From Pseudomonadota bacterium (GTDB lineage Bacteria; Pseudomonadota; Alphaproteobacteria; Rhizobiales; Hyphomicrobiaceae): a DNA stretch of 9,587 bases. How positions within the stretch are numbered: position 1 is the first letter of the stretch; every line of letters starts with the position of its first letter. The DNA lies in contig JAEYYQ010000235.1 in the NCBI GenBank assembly GCA_023428365.1, forward strand, positions 1 to 9,587, read 5' to 3'. Both the position numbers and the translations under genes were made by a program. Below, piece after piece: positions 1 through 6,993 of this stretch. Under the pieces are notes generated by a model. It did no database searches. It had not been told where the DNA came from and was given only the letters and a program-made list of their open reading frames with translations.

Positions 1-19
1 ACGACACCTGGGTGATGGC

Positions 20-682
20 ATGTTGTTCTCACGTAAAAAGACGCAAATGCCGGCAGCCGACACCGCGCTCCGTGGGCGGCCGGACCCGATCCCTACGGCG
101 AAGACGCATTTTGTCAACGGACGGCCGTTGAAGGGGCCTTATCCCGCAGGCCTGGAGACGGCTATCTTCGGGTTGGGATGCTTCTGGGGCGCAGAACGCA
201 AGTTCTGGCAGCTCGGCGACGGTATTTGGACGACGGCGGCCGGCTACGCAGCTGGCTATACGCCAAATCCGACGTATGAGGAGGTGTGCTCCGGCAGCAC
301 CGGCCATAACGAGGTGGTCATGGTGGTGTTCGACCCGAAAGTCATCAGCTACGAGCAGTTGCTGAAGGTCTTCTGGGAAAGCCACGATCCGACCCAGGGC
401 ATGCGCCAGGGCAACGATGTCGGGACGCAGTACCGGTCAGGCATCTATGTAACGACGCCGGAGCAGCGAGCCGCTGCAGAAGCCTCGAAGGCCGCCTACC
501 AGCGGGTGCTGTCGGCAAACGGCTACGGCGAGATCACAACCGAGATTCTGGATGCGCCGGAGTTCTATTTTGCCGAGGACTATCATCAGCAGTATCTCGC
601 GAAGGTCCCACAAGGCTATTGCGGGCTGGGCGGAACTGGCCTGTCGTGCCCGATCGGCACCGGCGTCAAGGCTGGGACATAG
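20..682 (+). CDS. msrA: Peptide-methionine (S)-S-oxide reductase MsrA
   Basis: This 220-residue protein reduces the S-epimer of methionine sulfoxide, free or in proteins, back to methionine, and is recycled by thioredoxin. The catalytic signature GCFWGAER lies at residues 53-60 with nucleophile Cys54. The conserved GHNEV motif (96-100) supplies an active-site Glu. The downstream HDPTQ, GTQYRS and EDYHQQYL segments are typical of the family. Two resolving cysteines, Cys201 and Cys210, sit in the C-terminal [10 protein letters not shown] tail, so this looks like a three-cysteine MsrA. No signal peptide is seen, so it is probably cytoplasmic. About 45 residues precede the core, a common length for alphaproteobacterial homologues. 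The reading frame is open to the window edge upstream, so a start beyond base 1 cannot be excluded, but the ATG at 20 gives a natural N-terminus. No MsrB domain is fused. The gene ends at a hairpin terminator. Confidence 0.97.
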   Translation: MLFSRKKTQMPAADTALRGRPDPIPTAKTHFVNGRPLKGPYPAGLETAIFGLGCFWGAERKFWQLGDGIWTTAAGYAAGYTPNPTYEEVCSGSTGHNEVVMVVFDPKVISYEQLLKVFWESHDPTQGMRQGNDVGTQYRSGIYVTTPEQRAAAEASKAAYQRVLSANGYGEITTEILDAPEFYFAEDYHQQYLAKVPQGYCGLGGTGLSCPIGTGVKAGT

Positions 683-705
683 ATCTCGAGAAGGTTATGT
701 AAGAG

Positions 706-733
706 AACGCCCGGCCGCTCGCAGCCGGGCGTT
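706..733. terminator. Shared bidirectional intrinsic terminator between msrA and mepA
   Basis: A perfect 10-bp GC-rich inverted repeat, AACGCCCGGC (706-715) and GCCGGGCGTT (724-733), encloses an 8-base loop. On the plus strand it is followed by a T-rich run (TTTCTTATTTCTT), which suits termination of msrA. On the minus strand the arm starts only two bases after the mepA stop codon and is followed by GTTCTCTTAC, a weaker T-rich tail. It lies between two convergent genes, so it probably serves both. Confidence 0.87.
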
Positions 734-735
734 TC

Positions 736-1722
736 TTATTTCTTCTGCACCGATGTCGCCTGAGTGGCAGGTGCCGGGGCATCGAGAACCGCCTGACACT
801 CGTTCGGCAGTTGAGCCATTGTCATCGGTGGCGCTGGCGGGCGCGGTTTGGTTGGCGGCGGCTTTGGCGGAGCGGCGAGCAAAGCCATCCAGTCAGACAG
901 CTCTTTTCCGCACGTGTCACCCGTGGGCGTCGTGGCTTGCGGCTTACACGTCGGGCTATCCTTGGGGCAGCCGATGCGAATGTGGAAATGGTAGTGGTGA
1001 CCCCACGTGGGACGGACCTTGGACAGCCAGGCGCGATCCGCTCCATTCGCGTTGCCGGCGCCTTCGCAGAGCGCTTTCTTGATCGCGGGGTGGACCAGAA
1101 CACGCTCGACTTCGGGATAGGACGCGGCGCGCTTGATCAGGCGGACGTGTCGGTCCGACCAGATCTGGGGATCGACCGACAATTTATCGCGCAGCATCGA
1201 GGTTGCTGACAGGTCTTCGCGCTCTCGTTCCGTGAGACGCCGATCCGGCATTGGCGTGAACCAGATGTCGGCGTCGAGGCCGATTTGATGGCTGGCGTGA
1301 CCAGTGAGCATCGGGCCGCCGCGAGGTTGCGAAATGTCGCCGACAAGAAGTCCCGCCCAACCGTCGTGCTTCTGGCTTTCGGTTGCCAGCCGCTGCACGA
1401 GGGCGATCAGCTGCGGATGGCCCCAGTTCCGGTTGCGTGACAGCCGCATCGCTTGCCACGCTGGCCCATCGATTGCGATAGGCTTTGCGCCGGCCAGGCA
1501 GCCTTTTGCGTAGAAGCCGATAGAGCGCGTGGCCAGTGACGCCGGCTCTGCTTTCCGTCCGAACAGTTCTTTGGCTGGTGTGACAGCCGGAGCCGGTTTC
1601 ACGGTGGCGCCAACAGTGGCAGAAGTTTTTTCGGCGGGCTTGTCCGGGGCCGATTGTGCGAACGCTGCTGCCAAAGTACATGGCGTGAGCAGCGCAGTGA
1701 GGATGATGAGCTTGAAGCGCAT
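736..1722 (-). CDS. mepA: Penicillin-insensitive murein endopeptidase MepA (M74/LAS family)
   Basis: This periplasmic zinc endopeptidase cleaves D-alanyl-meso-diaminopimelyl cross-links in peptidoglycan. With the ATG at 1722 it has 328 residues and opens with a clear signal peptide (MRFK, a hydrophobic stretch, then AFA-Q, cleavage near residue 22). The metal site is intact: GHxSHQxGLDAD at 141-152 (His145, Asp152) and GHHYHFH at 241-247 (His242, His245, His247), with the spacing of the E. coli enzyme. Six cysteines in the mature part (75, 219, 252, 259, 271, 309) resemble the E. coli pattern of three disulfides, including the 7- and 12-residue spacings. The frame extends upstream to an ATG at 1806, but that would put 28 polar residues before the signal peptide, so 1722 is preferred; its ribosome site (AGCAGG) is weak. 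A proline-rich tract (about 285-299) lies between the fifth and sixth cysteines. It is divergent from the hydrolase gene. Confidence 0.95.
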   Translation of the reverse strand: MRFKLIILTALLTPCTLAAAFAQSAPDKPAEKTSATVGATVKPAPAVTPAKELFGRKAEPASLATRSIGFYAKGCLAGAKPIAIDGPAWQAMRLSRNRNWGHPQLIALVQRLATESQKHDGWAGLLVGDISQPRGGPMLTGHASHQIGLDADIWFTPMPDRRLTEREREDLSATSMLRDKLSVDPQIWSDRHVRLIKRAASYPEVERVLVHPAIKKALCEGAGNANGADRAWLSKVRPTWGHHYHFHIRIGCPKDSPTCKPQATTPTGDTCGKELSDWMALLAAPPKPPPTKPRPPAPPMTMAQLPNECQAVLDAPAPATQATSVQKK

Positions 1723-1817
1723 GAACCTGCTTTGCTGATTTGCCCAGAAAGGTCTTTGTCTAAACGAATTCACGGCCGAAATGAGGCCCTGCGTCAACGA
1801 TAGCATGGCGGCAAGCT
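1723..1817. promoter_or_regulatory. Divergent intergenic region, mepA / hydrolase
   Basis: These 95 bases separate the mepA start from the hydrolase start and must hold the 5' signals of both genes if neither is transcribed from further away. I find no convincing pair of -35 and -10 boxes for a housekeeping sigma factor and no strong inverted repeat, so the placement is by position only. Confidence 0.35.
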
Positions 1818-2522
1818 ATGAAGAGATCGATGACGCCTCGAAAAAAGATGCAAGAACGCGAGTTTACCAACTCAATGGACGATCTTCTTCAAAGTGGGCC
1901 TGAGACTGCGGGCGTGCGATTAATTCTCGCACACGGCGCAGGCGGTGCCATGAGCAGTCCGTTCATGGAAACGATGGCTGGGATGCTGGCCAAGCGGCAC
2001 ATCGCGGTGACGCGGTTCGAGTTCGCCTACATGGCCGCACGGCGCAATGGGGGCAAGCGGCGTCCGCCGCCGCGAGCCGAGCTGCTTTGTCCCGAATATC
2101 GCGAACTCGTCGAGACGGTGTCAGCTGGTCTGCCGCCGGGGCAGAAACTGTTCATTGGTGGCAAATCCATGGGTGGCCGCGTTGCGAGCATGATCGCCGA
2201 CGAACTGCTCGGCGCCGGCCGTATTTCTGGGCTGGTTTGCCTTGGCTATCCCTTTCATCCCCCGGGAAAGCCCGAACAACTTCGCACGCAACATCTGGCT
2301 GATCTGGCGACGCCGTGCCTGATCGTTCAAGGCGATCGCGATCCATTCGGGAACCGCGAGGAAGTGGAGGGGCTGTCGCTGTCGCCGCAGATCCGGCTTC
2401 ATTGGGCGAGCGATGGCGATCACGATCTCGGCCCGCGCGGCGGCAAAGGTTTCACACGCCGCGGCAACCTGGAAGCCGCCGCGGATGCGATTGAGGCATT
2501 CGCGACCGAGATCACGCCTTAG
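1818..2522 (+). CDS. Small alpha/beta-hydrolase, KANSL3/TEX30-type (COG3571-like)
   Basis: This is a predicted cytoplasmic serine hydrolase of 234 residues with an alpha/beta-hydrolase fold. Visible elements, in order, are the LAHGAGG oxyanion segment (37-43), the nucleophile elbow GGKSMGG (114-120) with Ser117, the acid in the QGDRDPFG loop (171-178; Asp173 or Asp175) and the catalytic His202 in DGDHDL. The compact layout, the RR-rich PPP segment near 80-86 and the GYPFHPPGKPE loop (143-153) match the KANSL3/TEX30-like family common in Proteobacteria; the substrate is unknown. Several in-frame ATGs (1818, 1830, 1848, 1875) precede the first conserved strand. None has a strong ribosome site; GGCGG seven bases before 1818 and GAAGAG before 1830 are the best candidates, so the true start is uncertain. 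The TAG stop overlaps the stop of the convergent MFS gene. Confidence 0.9.
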   Translation: MKRSMTPRKKMQEREFTNSMDDLLQSGPETAGVRLILAHGAGGAMSSPFMETMAGMLAKRHIAVTRFEFAYMAARRNGGKRRPPPRAELLCPEYRELVETVSAGLPPGQKLFIGGKSMGGRVASMIADELLGAGRISGLVCLGYPFHPPGKPEQLRTQHLADLATPCLIVQGDRDPFGNREEVEGLSLSPQIRLHWASDGDHDLGPRGGKGFTRRGNLEAAADAIEAFATEITP

Positions 2523-3748
2523 GCTGTGGCGGGGGCCGGCTCCGGATCGGGCAGTTTCTGAGGCAGCAAGCATACCGCAAGCAGGATCGCACCAGCGGCA
2601 AGAGCCAAAACCTGGAACAGGCGATCAAACCCCCAGCCCTGGTGGATCCACGCGATCAGCGGTAGCGCCAGCGCCAATACGGCGAAGCTGACGACATACC
2701 GAACGCCATAGATCGATGCGCGCATTTCAGACCGGGACAGCTTGCCGATCATGTAGTCGTTGATCGGGATCTGGCCGAACGCACCGAGCATGAAGGCGAG
2801 GGCGACGATGAGAGCGGCCCAGTCCGTCAGGCCGGGCATCAGGCTGAAGAACACCACTTGGATCAGGGCGACGGCAATGAAGACCCGGCGCGGGCCGTAG
2901 CGGTCCAGCAACCGTCCGACGACGACCTGTGCCGCAGAGGCCATGCCAAATACCAGGAATGCCAGCCATCCAATCAGCGTTGCCGATCCGGCGATGCCGC
3001 CAAGGCGCTCTTCGAATACTTTGGGCAATGCGAACGTCGTTGACTGGAACACGATGCCGGCCATCGCGGTGGTGAAGAAGATGATGGCCGCCAATCGGAT
3101 GAGGAGAGCTTTGACATCTGGTGCCAGGGGCGCCGCGGCGTTGGCGGACTTGGCTCGAACCGTTGCCCCCGCAGGGGCCATGTCAGCGCGGAAATGGTAG
3201 ATATAGGCGAGGCCAATGACGATCGAGACGATGCCAGGCAAGATAAAAGCTGATCGCCAGCCGCCGTTGTCGATGAAGAAGCCGGTGAGCAGCGCTGCGC
3301 TGGCAACTCCGAAATTGCCCCACACACCGTTGATGCCGATGGCCATGCCGGTGCCGGTTTTTGACGCGCGTTCGATCAGCAGCGCCAGCCCAACCGGATG
3401 ATAAATCGCCGCGAATATCCCGACGACGAATAAACCCAATCCGACTTCGAACGGGGTTCGCGCGAAGCCCGTCGCGATTGCTGCGAGCCCGATACCGACG
3501 AAGAAGACGGCCATCATGCCTTCGCGGCTCCAGCGGTCGGCGAGCCAGCCAGCCGGCAACGCGAATACGCCGAATGCGATGAAACCAGGTGTCGCGTACG
3601 GAATGAGCGCGGAATAACTCATGCCCCATTCGCGCGTCAGCGCGAGCGCAGCAACGGTCGCAAAGACCAGCGTCAGCATATGGTCGAGAAAGTGGCCCAC
3701 ATTCAGAAACAAAAAGTGCAGGCGGTCACGTCTCATCAGCGTCGTCAT
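2519..3748 (-). CDS. Major facilitator superfamily transporter (Fsr-like subgroup)
   Basis: This is a 12-helix secondary carrier of 409 residues in the inner membrane. Motif A appears twice, once per six-helix half: GWLADRWSREG at 67-77 and GRLLDRYGPRR at 278-288. A polar, Ala-rich cytoplasmic loop (about 187-212) joins the halves. The AIYHPVG segment (114-120) and GINGVWGNFG (138-147) resemble carriers related to the fosmidomycin-resistance protein Fsr, where a YHP/FHP motif is characteristic. The substrate and direction cannot be read from sequence. The ATG at 3748 is preceded by a strong Shine-Dalgarno GGAGGAA (3754-3760) at five bases. It lies 32 bp after the DUF1028 gene on the same strand, which suggests co-transcription. 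Its TAA stop shares bases with the stop of the convergent hydrolase gene, and no terminator hairpin is evident between them. Confidence 0.92.
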   Translation of the reverse strand: MTTLMRRDRLHFLFLNVGHFLDHMLTLVFATVAALALTREWGMSYSALIPYATPGFIAFGVFALPAGWLADRWSREGMMAVFFVGIGLAAIATGFARTPFEVGLGLFVVGIFAAIYHPVGLALLIERASKTGTGMAIGINGVWGNFGVASAALLTGFFIDNGGWRSAFILPGIVSIVIGLAYIYHFRADMAPAGATVRAKSANAAAPLAPDVKALLIRLAAIIFFTTAMAGIVFQSTTFALPKVFEERLGGIAGSATLIGWLAFLVFGMASAAQVVVGRLLDRYGPRRVFIAVALIQVVFFSLMPGLTDWAALIVALAFMLGAFGQIPINDYMIGKLSRSEMRASIYGVRYVVSFAVLALALPLIAWIHQGWGFDRLFQVLALAAGAILLAVCLLPQKLPDPEPAPATA

Positions 3749-3759
3749 TCCGTTTCCTC

Positions 3760-3777
3760 CCAGCCCGAGACGGCTGG
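3760..3777 (-). promoter_or_regulatory. Intercistronic hairpin abutting the MFS ribosome binding site
   Basis: Read on the minus strand, CCAGCC, a 6-base loop and GGCTGG form a 6-bp, GC-rich hairpin in the short gap between the DUF1028 stop and the MFS start. The 3' arm runs straight into the Shine-Dalgarno GGAGGAA, sharing its first base. No U-run follows, so it is not a standard terminator. It could influence translation of the MFS gene or mRNA decay; this is inference from position. Confidence 0.45.
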
Positions 3778-3780
3778 TTA

Positions 3781-4494
3781 TTATTCGTATTTCTCAGCAA
3801 TCGATGCCGCGATCCGATCATCCAGATCCGGACGACCGGCGAATCCGCTCGGATTATCCCGGCTCGGCATCATACGGCGAAAATGCAAAAAGCGCTCGCG
3901 AGCAACCGCTTCAAGCCGTGACAGTTCGGCGAGTGGATCAGAATGATCATCGACCCTCAGATTGAGCAGCGGATAGTCCTGCTCATCATGGATCAGAAGG
4001 GCGGCTGATTGCTTGCCGCGCTTGTCGCCGCCGGCCCGTTCGCCCGCCTGCATGGCTGCGATGAGCCGGCGGGCAAATGGCATGCTGAGGCCGGCCTCGT
4101 AGGTGGCGGCCGTGTCGTCGACGACGTGCTCGTTTGCCAGCATGTTGCCTGCGATGGAATACGTGTCGCCGATCTTGTGCCCGCACCATTCCACGCACTG
4201 TTCGCCTGTGAACGCTGCGAACTGGCCCTGGCGATCCATGACATGAACTTGTCGATGCTCGCGGCCATCATCTCCGCCAGTGAGGAACTTGATGGTGTCC
4301 TCGGCGCTCGCACCGGCCTGTAAGAGCGCCAATCCCTGTGGTCCGTAGAACGGATTGATGAAGGCTTGAGTGGCGACGGCTCCAACGCCAGTCTTGATGT
4401 GTGGAACGAGGGCGCCCGCTGCAAAGAAACAAGTGGCGACGATGATGCCGACCCGGCCTGTTTCATCGTCGCGTGCAATCATAGACCATGTCAT
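3781..4494 (-). CDS. DUF1028 family protein, predicted Ntn-hydrolase fold (COG3342)
   Basis: The 237-residue protein matches the DUF1028 family (PF06267) across its length. The N-terminus follows the family pattern (W-S-M-I-A-R-D-x-E-T-G-x-x-G). The next blocks are GVGAVATQAFINPFYGPQG (37-54), FTGEQCVEWCGH (95-106), YSIAGNML (112-119), GGDKRGKQSAALL (155-167) and LRVDDHSDPLAEL (179-191). The family is classed with Ntn-hydrolases, but no reaction is established to my knowledge. Thr2 would become N-terminal if the initiator Met is removed, so it is a candidate nucleophile by analogy only. There is no signal peptide. The ATG at 4494 has a good ribosome site, AAGGAAGGG (4501-4509), six bases upstream. 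It lies between a TRAP permease gene and an MFS gene on the same strand, which suggests it acts on a transported amide, peptide or similar compound; that is inference. Confidence 0.93.
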   Translation of the reverse strand: MTWSMIARDDETGRVGIIVATCFFAAGALVPHIKTGVGAVATQAFINPFYGPQGLALLQAGASAEDTIKFLTGGDDGREHRQVHVMDRQGQFAAFTGEQCVEWCGHKIGDTYSIAGNMLANEHVVDDTAATYEAGLSMPFARRLIAAMQAGERAGGDKRGKQSAALLIHDEQDYPLLNLRVDDHSDPLAELSRLEAVARERFLHFRRMMPSRDNPSGFAGRPDLDDRIAASIAEKYE

Positions 4495-4569
4495 CGTGCG
4501 CCCTTCCTTTGCCTTGTTCGGTCAGGCGATCGGAACTCTCAATCTACCGCAATGGCCGGCGCTGCCCAC

Positions 4570-4585
4570 CCCGAATCTGTTCGGG
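4570..4585 (-). other. Small hairpin between the TRAP and DUF1028 genes
   Basis: On the minus strand CCCGAA, the loop CAGA and TTCGGG form a 6-bp stem with a tetraloop in the 112-bp gap after the TRAP permease stop. The downstream sequence (GGTGGGCAGC) is GC-rich with no U-run, so it does not look like an intrinsic terminator. It may be an mRNA processing or stability element, or chance. Confidence 0.3.
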
Positions 4586-4606
4586 AAACGCGGGCAAGCG
4601 CTTGAG

Positions 4607-6805
4607 CTAAGCTTGGACGCTTTTGGGTGATGATACACGGTTCGCCTTGAATTGCCGGAAAATGACCGGTGAGGCGATGACAAGGCCAGACAGGATAGTC
4701 GACCAGGAACCCATAATCATTGGCAGTGAGGCGATGGTGATGAGGATGCGCTCCCATGGGACGAGTGGCGCCAAAGCGAAACCGGTAAAGGCGGCCGACA
4801 TGCCGATGATGGTGAACACGCACCCGATCACGGACGAGAAAAACTCATTCCATGTGAAGCTCGGAACCATCAGTAGCATCGATGGTGAGAACACGAAGAC
4901 GAACGGCACCATGATCTTACCGAGTGCGAGGCGGAAGGCCGTGTTGCCCGTCCGGAACGGATCGGCGCCTGCCATGCTGGCTCCGGCGTAGGCTGCAATG
5001 GCGACCGGCGGCGTGATGTCCGCGAGGATGCCCCAGTAGAAAACGAAGAAGTGAGCAACAAGTGGCGTTACCCCGAGAAGAGCCAGCGCCGGGGCTGCGA
5101 CAGTCACCATGATGATATAGTTCGCCGTCGTCGGAACCCCGCAGCCCAGCAAAACGCAGACCACGGCGGTCATGACCAGAGTGAAAAACAGGGTCATGTT
5201 TGTCATGTCAGGCGAGAAGAAAGGAATGAGGCCTGAGACCGTCGTTGCGGCCTGAGCCGCGAGGGATGTGACGATAAATGAGATTTTGAAGCCAGCGCCT
5301 GTCAGCGTGACGACGCCGACGATAATGCCGACCGTGGCCGCCGCAGCGCCGACGGCGATCGCGTATTTGGAGCCGACGATGAAGGCGTCAACCATCTGGT
5401 TGACCAGCTTGCGACCGTCGCGGCGTGACAGCACACCGTGCAGCATGAACAACGCCGCGCCGAGGAAGAGCACGAAGTTCCAGCTCACCGGCAGCGACCC
5501 GATCAGAAATTTCTCGCGGAGAATTCCAAACGGTGCGCAGATCGCCAATACGGCACCGAATGTCAGGCCGGCAAAATTCCGATTGGCGGCGAGGCCGATC
5601 AACATGCAGCCGGTGATCCCCCAGAATGCGGCAAGATAAGGCGTGTAGCCCGAGAACAGGACGACGATCAGGGCGACGAGCGGTGCCAACGTCGGCCAGT
5701 CGCGCGCAATCACATCGCGTAGCCGAGGGATTTCGCTAGGCTCCAGTCCGCGCATGCCGGTCTTCTTGGCTTCGAAATGCACCTGACACAGGACACCGAA
5801 GAAATGCATAAACGCTGGCACGACCGCAGCAATGATGATTGTCGCGTAGGGCATATTCAGAAATTCGATCATCAGGAATGCCGCAGCACCCATGATTGGC
5901 GGCGTGACCTGCCCGCCCGTTGCCGCAGTCGATTCCACCGCCGCTGCGAAATGGCGCTGGTAGCCGAGACGGATCATCATCGGAATCGTGAGCGATCCGA
6001 CAGTCACCGTGTTGGCGACGGACGAGCCCGAGATCATTCCGAATAGCGCCGAGCCGAAAATCGAGATCTTGGCGGGACCGCCAGCGAACCGTCCGGCGAC
6101 CGCCGCAGCGACGCCCAGGAAGAGCCGGCCGAGCCCTACTTTCGTAGCCAGCACACCGAACAGCACGAAGTGGAAGACATACGTGGCGACCACGCCGAGC
6201 GCGACGCCATAGATGCCCTGGCTGGTGAGATAGAGGTGGTTGACGAGATTGGACCAGCTCGAACCCGGGTGCAGGAGGATTCCCGGGAAGTATTGGCCGT
6301 AGAGCGCATAGACCATGCAGAAGATGGCGATCAGCGGCAAACCCCAGCCGATCGAGCGTCGGGTTGCCTCGATGAGAACGACAATCAGGATTGTTCCCAT
6401 CAGCACATCCGTGCTGCTTGGATTGCCGATCCGGTCAGCCAGATCGTGGAACACCCACGGCATGTAAAGACTTGCGACGGCAGCAGCGACGGAGAGTGCC
6501 CAGTCGGGCAGGGGAATTCCGCCGGGGTACCAGAGCGTGGAGGTCGGAGGCCCCGATGCGCGCGTTCTGATGAACGGGAAGACGAGGAAGATCAGTCCGG
6601 CAACGAAGGCCAAGTGGACGCCGCGATGCACTTCCTCCCGCAACAGTCCGAAGCCTGCCGTGTAGTAGTGAAAAACCGCTAGCGTGAACAGCAGCCCACC
6701 GACCAGAATCTCTCCCCATGGCGTGAGGGGGCGGAAGCTCATTTCGGGGTCGAGTTCGGCCTCGAGCTGGCGGGTCTTCTGTTCGGAGATGTTGTCGATT
6801 GTCAT
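4607..6805 (-). CDS. TRAP transporter fused permease, DctQ-DctM (TIGR02123/TAXI type)
   Basis: This 732-residue inner-membrane protein joins the small (DctQ-like, roughly 30-165) and large (DctM, roughly 195-715) membrane subunits of a tripartite ATP-independent periplasmic transporter, which imports a solute using an ion gradient. Large-subunit signatures are GSALFGMISGSSVANTVTVG (251-270), AATGGQVTPPIMGAAAF (294-310), and the second-repeat GCGVPTTANYI (554-564) with ADITPPVAIAAYAGASMAGA (595-614). An extra stretch with two hydrophobic segments (about 408-462) sits between the halves. The N-terminal 25 residues are polar and acidic. The ATG at 6805 is the only start after an in-frame TAG 21 bases upstream, but it lacks a clear Shine-Dalgarno. 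Such permeases normally work with a TAXI-type binding protein; none is encoded in this window, so the substrate is unknown. It is probably the first gene of a block with DUF1028 and MFS. Confidence 0.95.
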   Translation of the reverse strand: MTIDNISEQKTRQLEAELDPEMSFRPLTPWGEILVGGLLFTLAVFHYYTAGFGLLREEVHRGVHLAFVAGLIFLVFPFIRTRASGPPTSTLWYPGGIPLPDWALSVAAAVASLYMPWVFHDLADRIGNPSSTDVLMGTILIVVLIEATRRSIGWGLPLIAIFCMVYALYGQYFPGILLHPGSSWSNLVNHLYLTSQGIYGVALGVVATYVFHFVLFGVLATKVGLGRLFLGVAAAVAGRFAGGPAKISIFGSALFGMISGSSVANTVTVGSLTIPMMIRLGYQRHFAAAVESTAATGGQVTPPIMGAAAFLMIEFLNMPYATIIIAAVVPAFMHFFGVLCQVHFEAKKTGMRGLEPSEIPRLRDVIARDWPTLAPLVALIVVLFSGYTPYLAAFWGITGCMLIGLAANRNFAGLTFGAVLAICAPFGILREKFLIGSLPVSWNFVLFLGAALFMLHGVLSRRDGRKLVNQMVDAFIVGSKYAIAVGAAAATVGIIVGVVTLTGAGFKISFIVTSLAAQAATTVSGLIPFFSPDMTNMTLFFTLVMTAVVCVLLGCGVPTTANYIIMVTVAAPALALLGVTPLVAHFFVFYWGILADITPPVAIAAYAGASMAGADPFRTGNTAFRLALGKIMVPFVFVFSPSMLLMVPSFTWNEFFSSVIGCVFTIIGMSAAFTGFALAPLVPWERILITIASLPMIMGSWSTILSGLVIASPVIFRQFKANRVSSPKSVQA

Positions 6806-6993
6806 GGCGCGTGGGTTTCGTCGCTAGCAATTCGGAGGGCGGGTCGCCGATTATCGCGGGACGGGTCGCGTACAGGCTCGATTTGGCCTCCTGAGCTTGC
6901 GAGAGAAGTGCGCAGCGGTCACGTAAAATCTATCAATGACGCGCTCGGTTCTGGCATGTCGAGGGTTATCGGACACACAATGAGCCACGCAAA
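6806..6993. promoter_or_regulatory. Intergenic region upstream of the TRAP permease, with a direct repeat
   Basis: This 188-base gap between the end of the receiver gene and the TRAP start must contain the TRAP promoter if that gene is not read through from the receiver gene. I find no convincing sigma-70 promoter and no terminator hairpin after the receiver stop. An 8-base direct repeat CGGGTCGC occurs at 6840-6847 and 6862-6869, spaced 22 bases centre to centre, about two helical turns, 35-65 bases upstream of the TRAP start. An isolated AGGAGG on the minus strand (6887-6892) has no start codon at a usable distance. Confidence 0.35.

Noticed and set aside
552..1082. A 176-codon plus-strand frame overlapping the end of msrA and antisense to mepA
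   Set aside because: It crosses the strong terminator hairpin and both conserved genes; the product has no family features.
1723..1806. Longer MepA start at 1806
   Set aside because: It would place 28 polar residues in front of an otherwise complete signal peptide; the ATG at 1722 is more sensible.
2519..3748. MFS gene as a definite fosmidomycin-resistance gene
   Set aside because: It shares only general features (a YHP motif and two motif A copies) with Fsr; the substrate cannot be assigned from these.
6170..6682. A 170-codon plus-strand frame within the TRAP permease gene
   Set aside because: It is antisense to conserved membrane segments; the product is Asp/Arg/Glu-rich, as expected from the complement of hydrophobic codons.
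6887..6892. Strong AGGAGG on the minus strand between the receiver and TRAP genes
   Set aside because: No ATG, GTG or TTG follows at 4-12 bases, so it does not mark a small gene.
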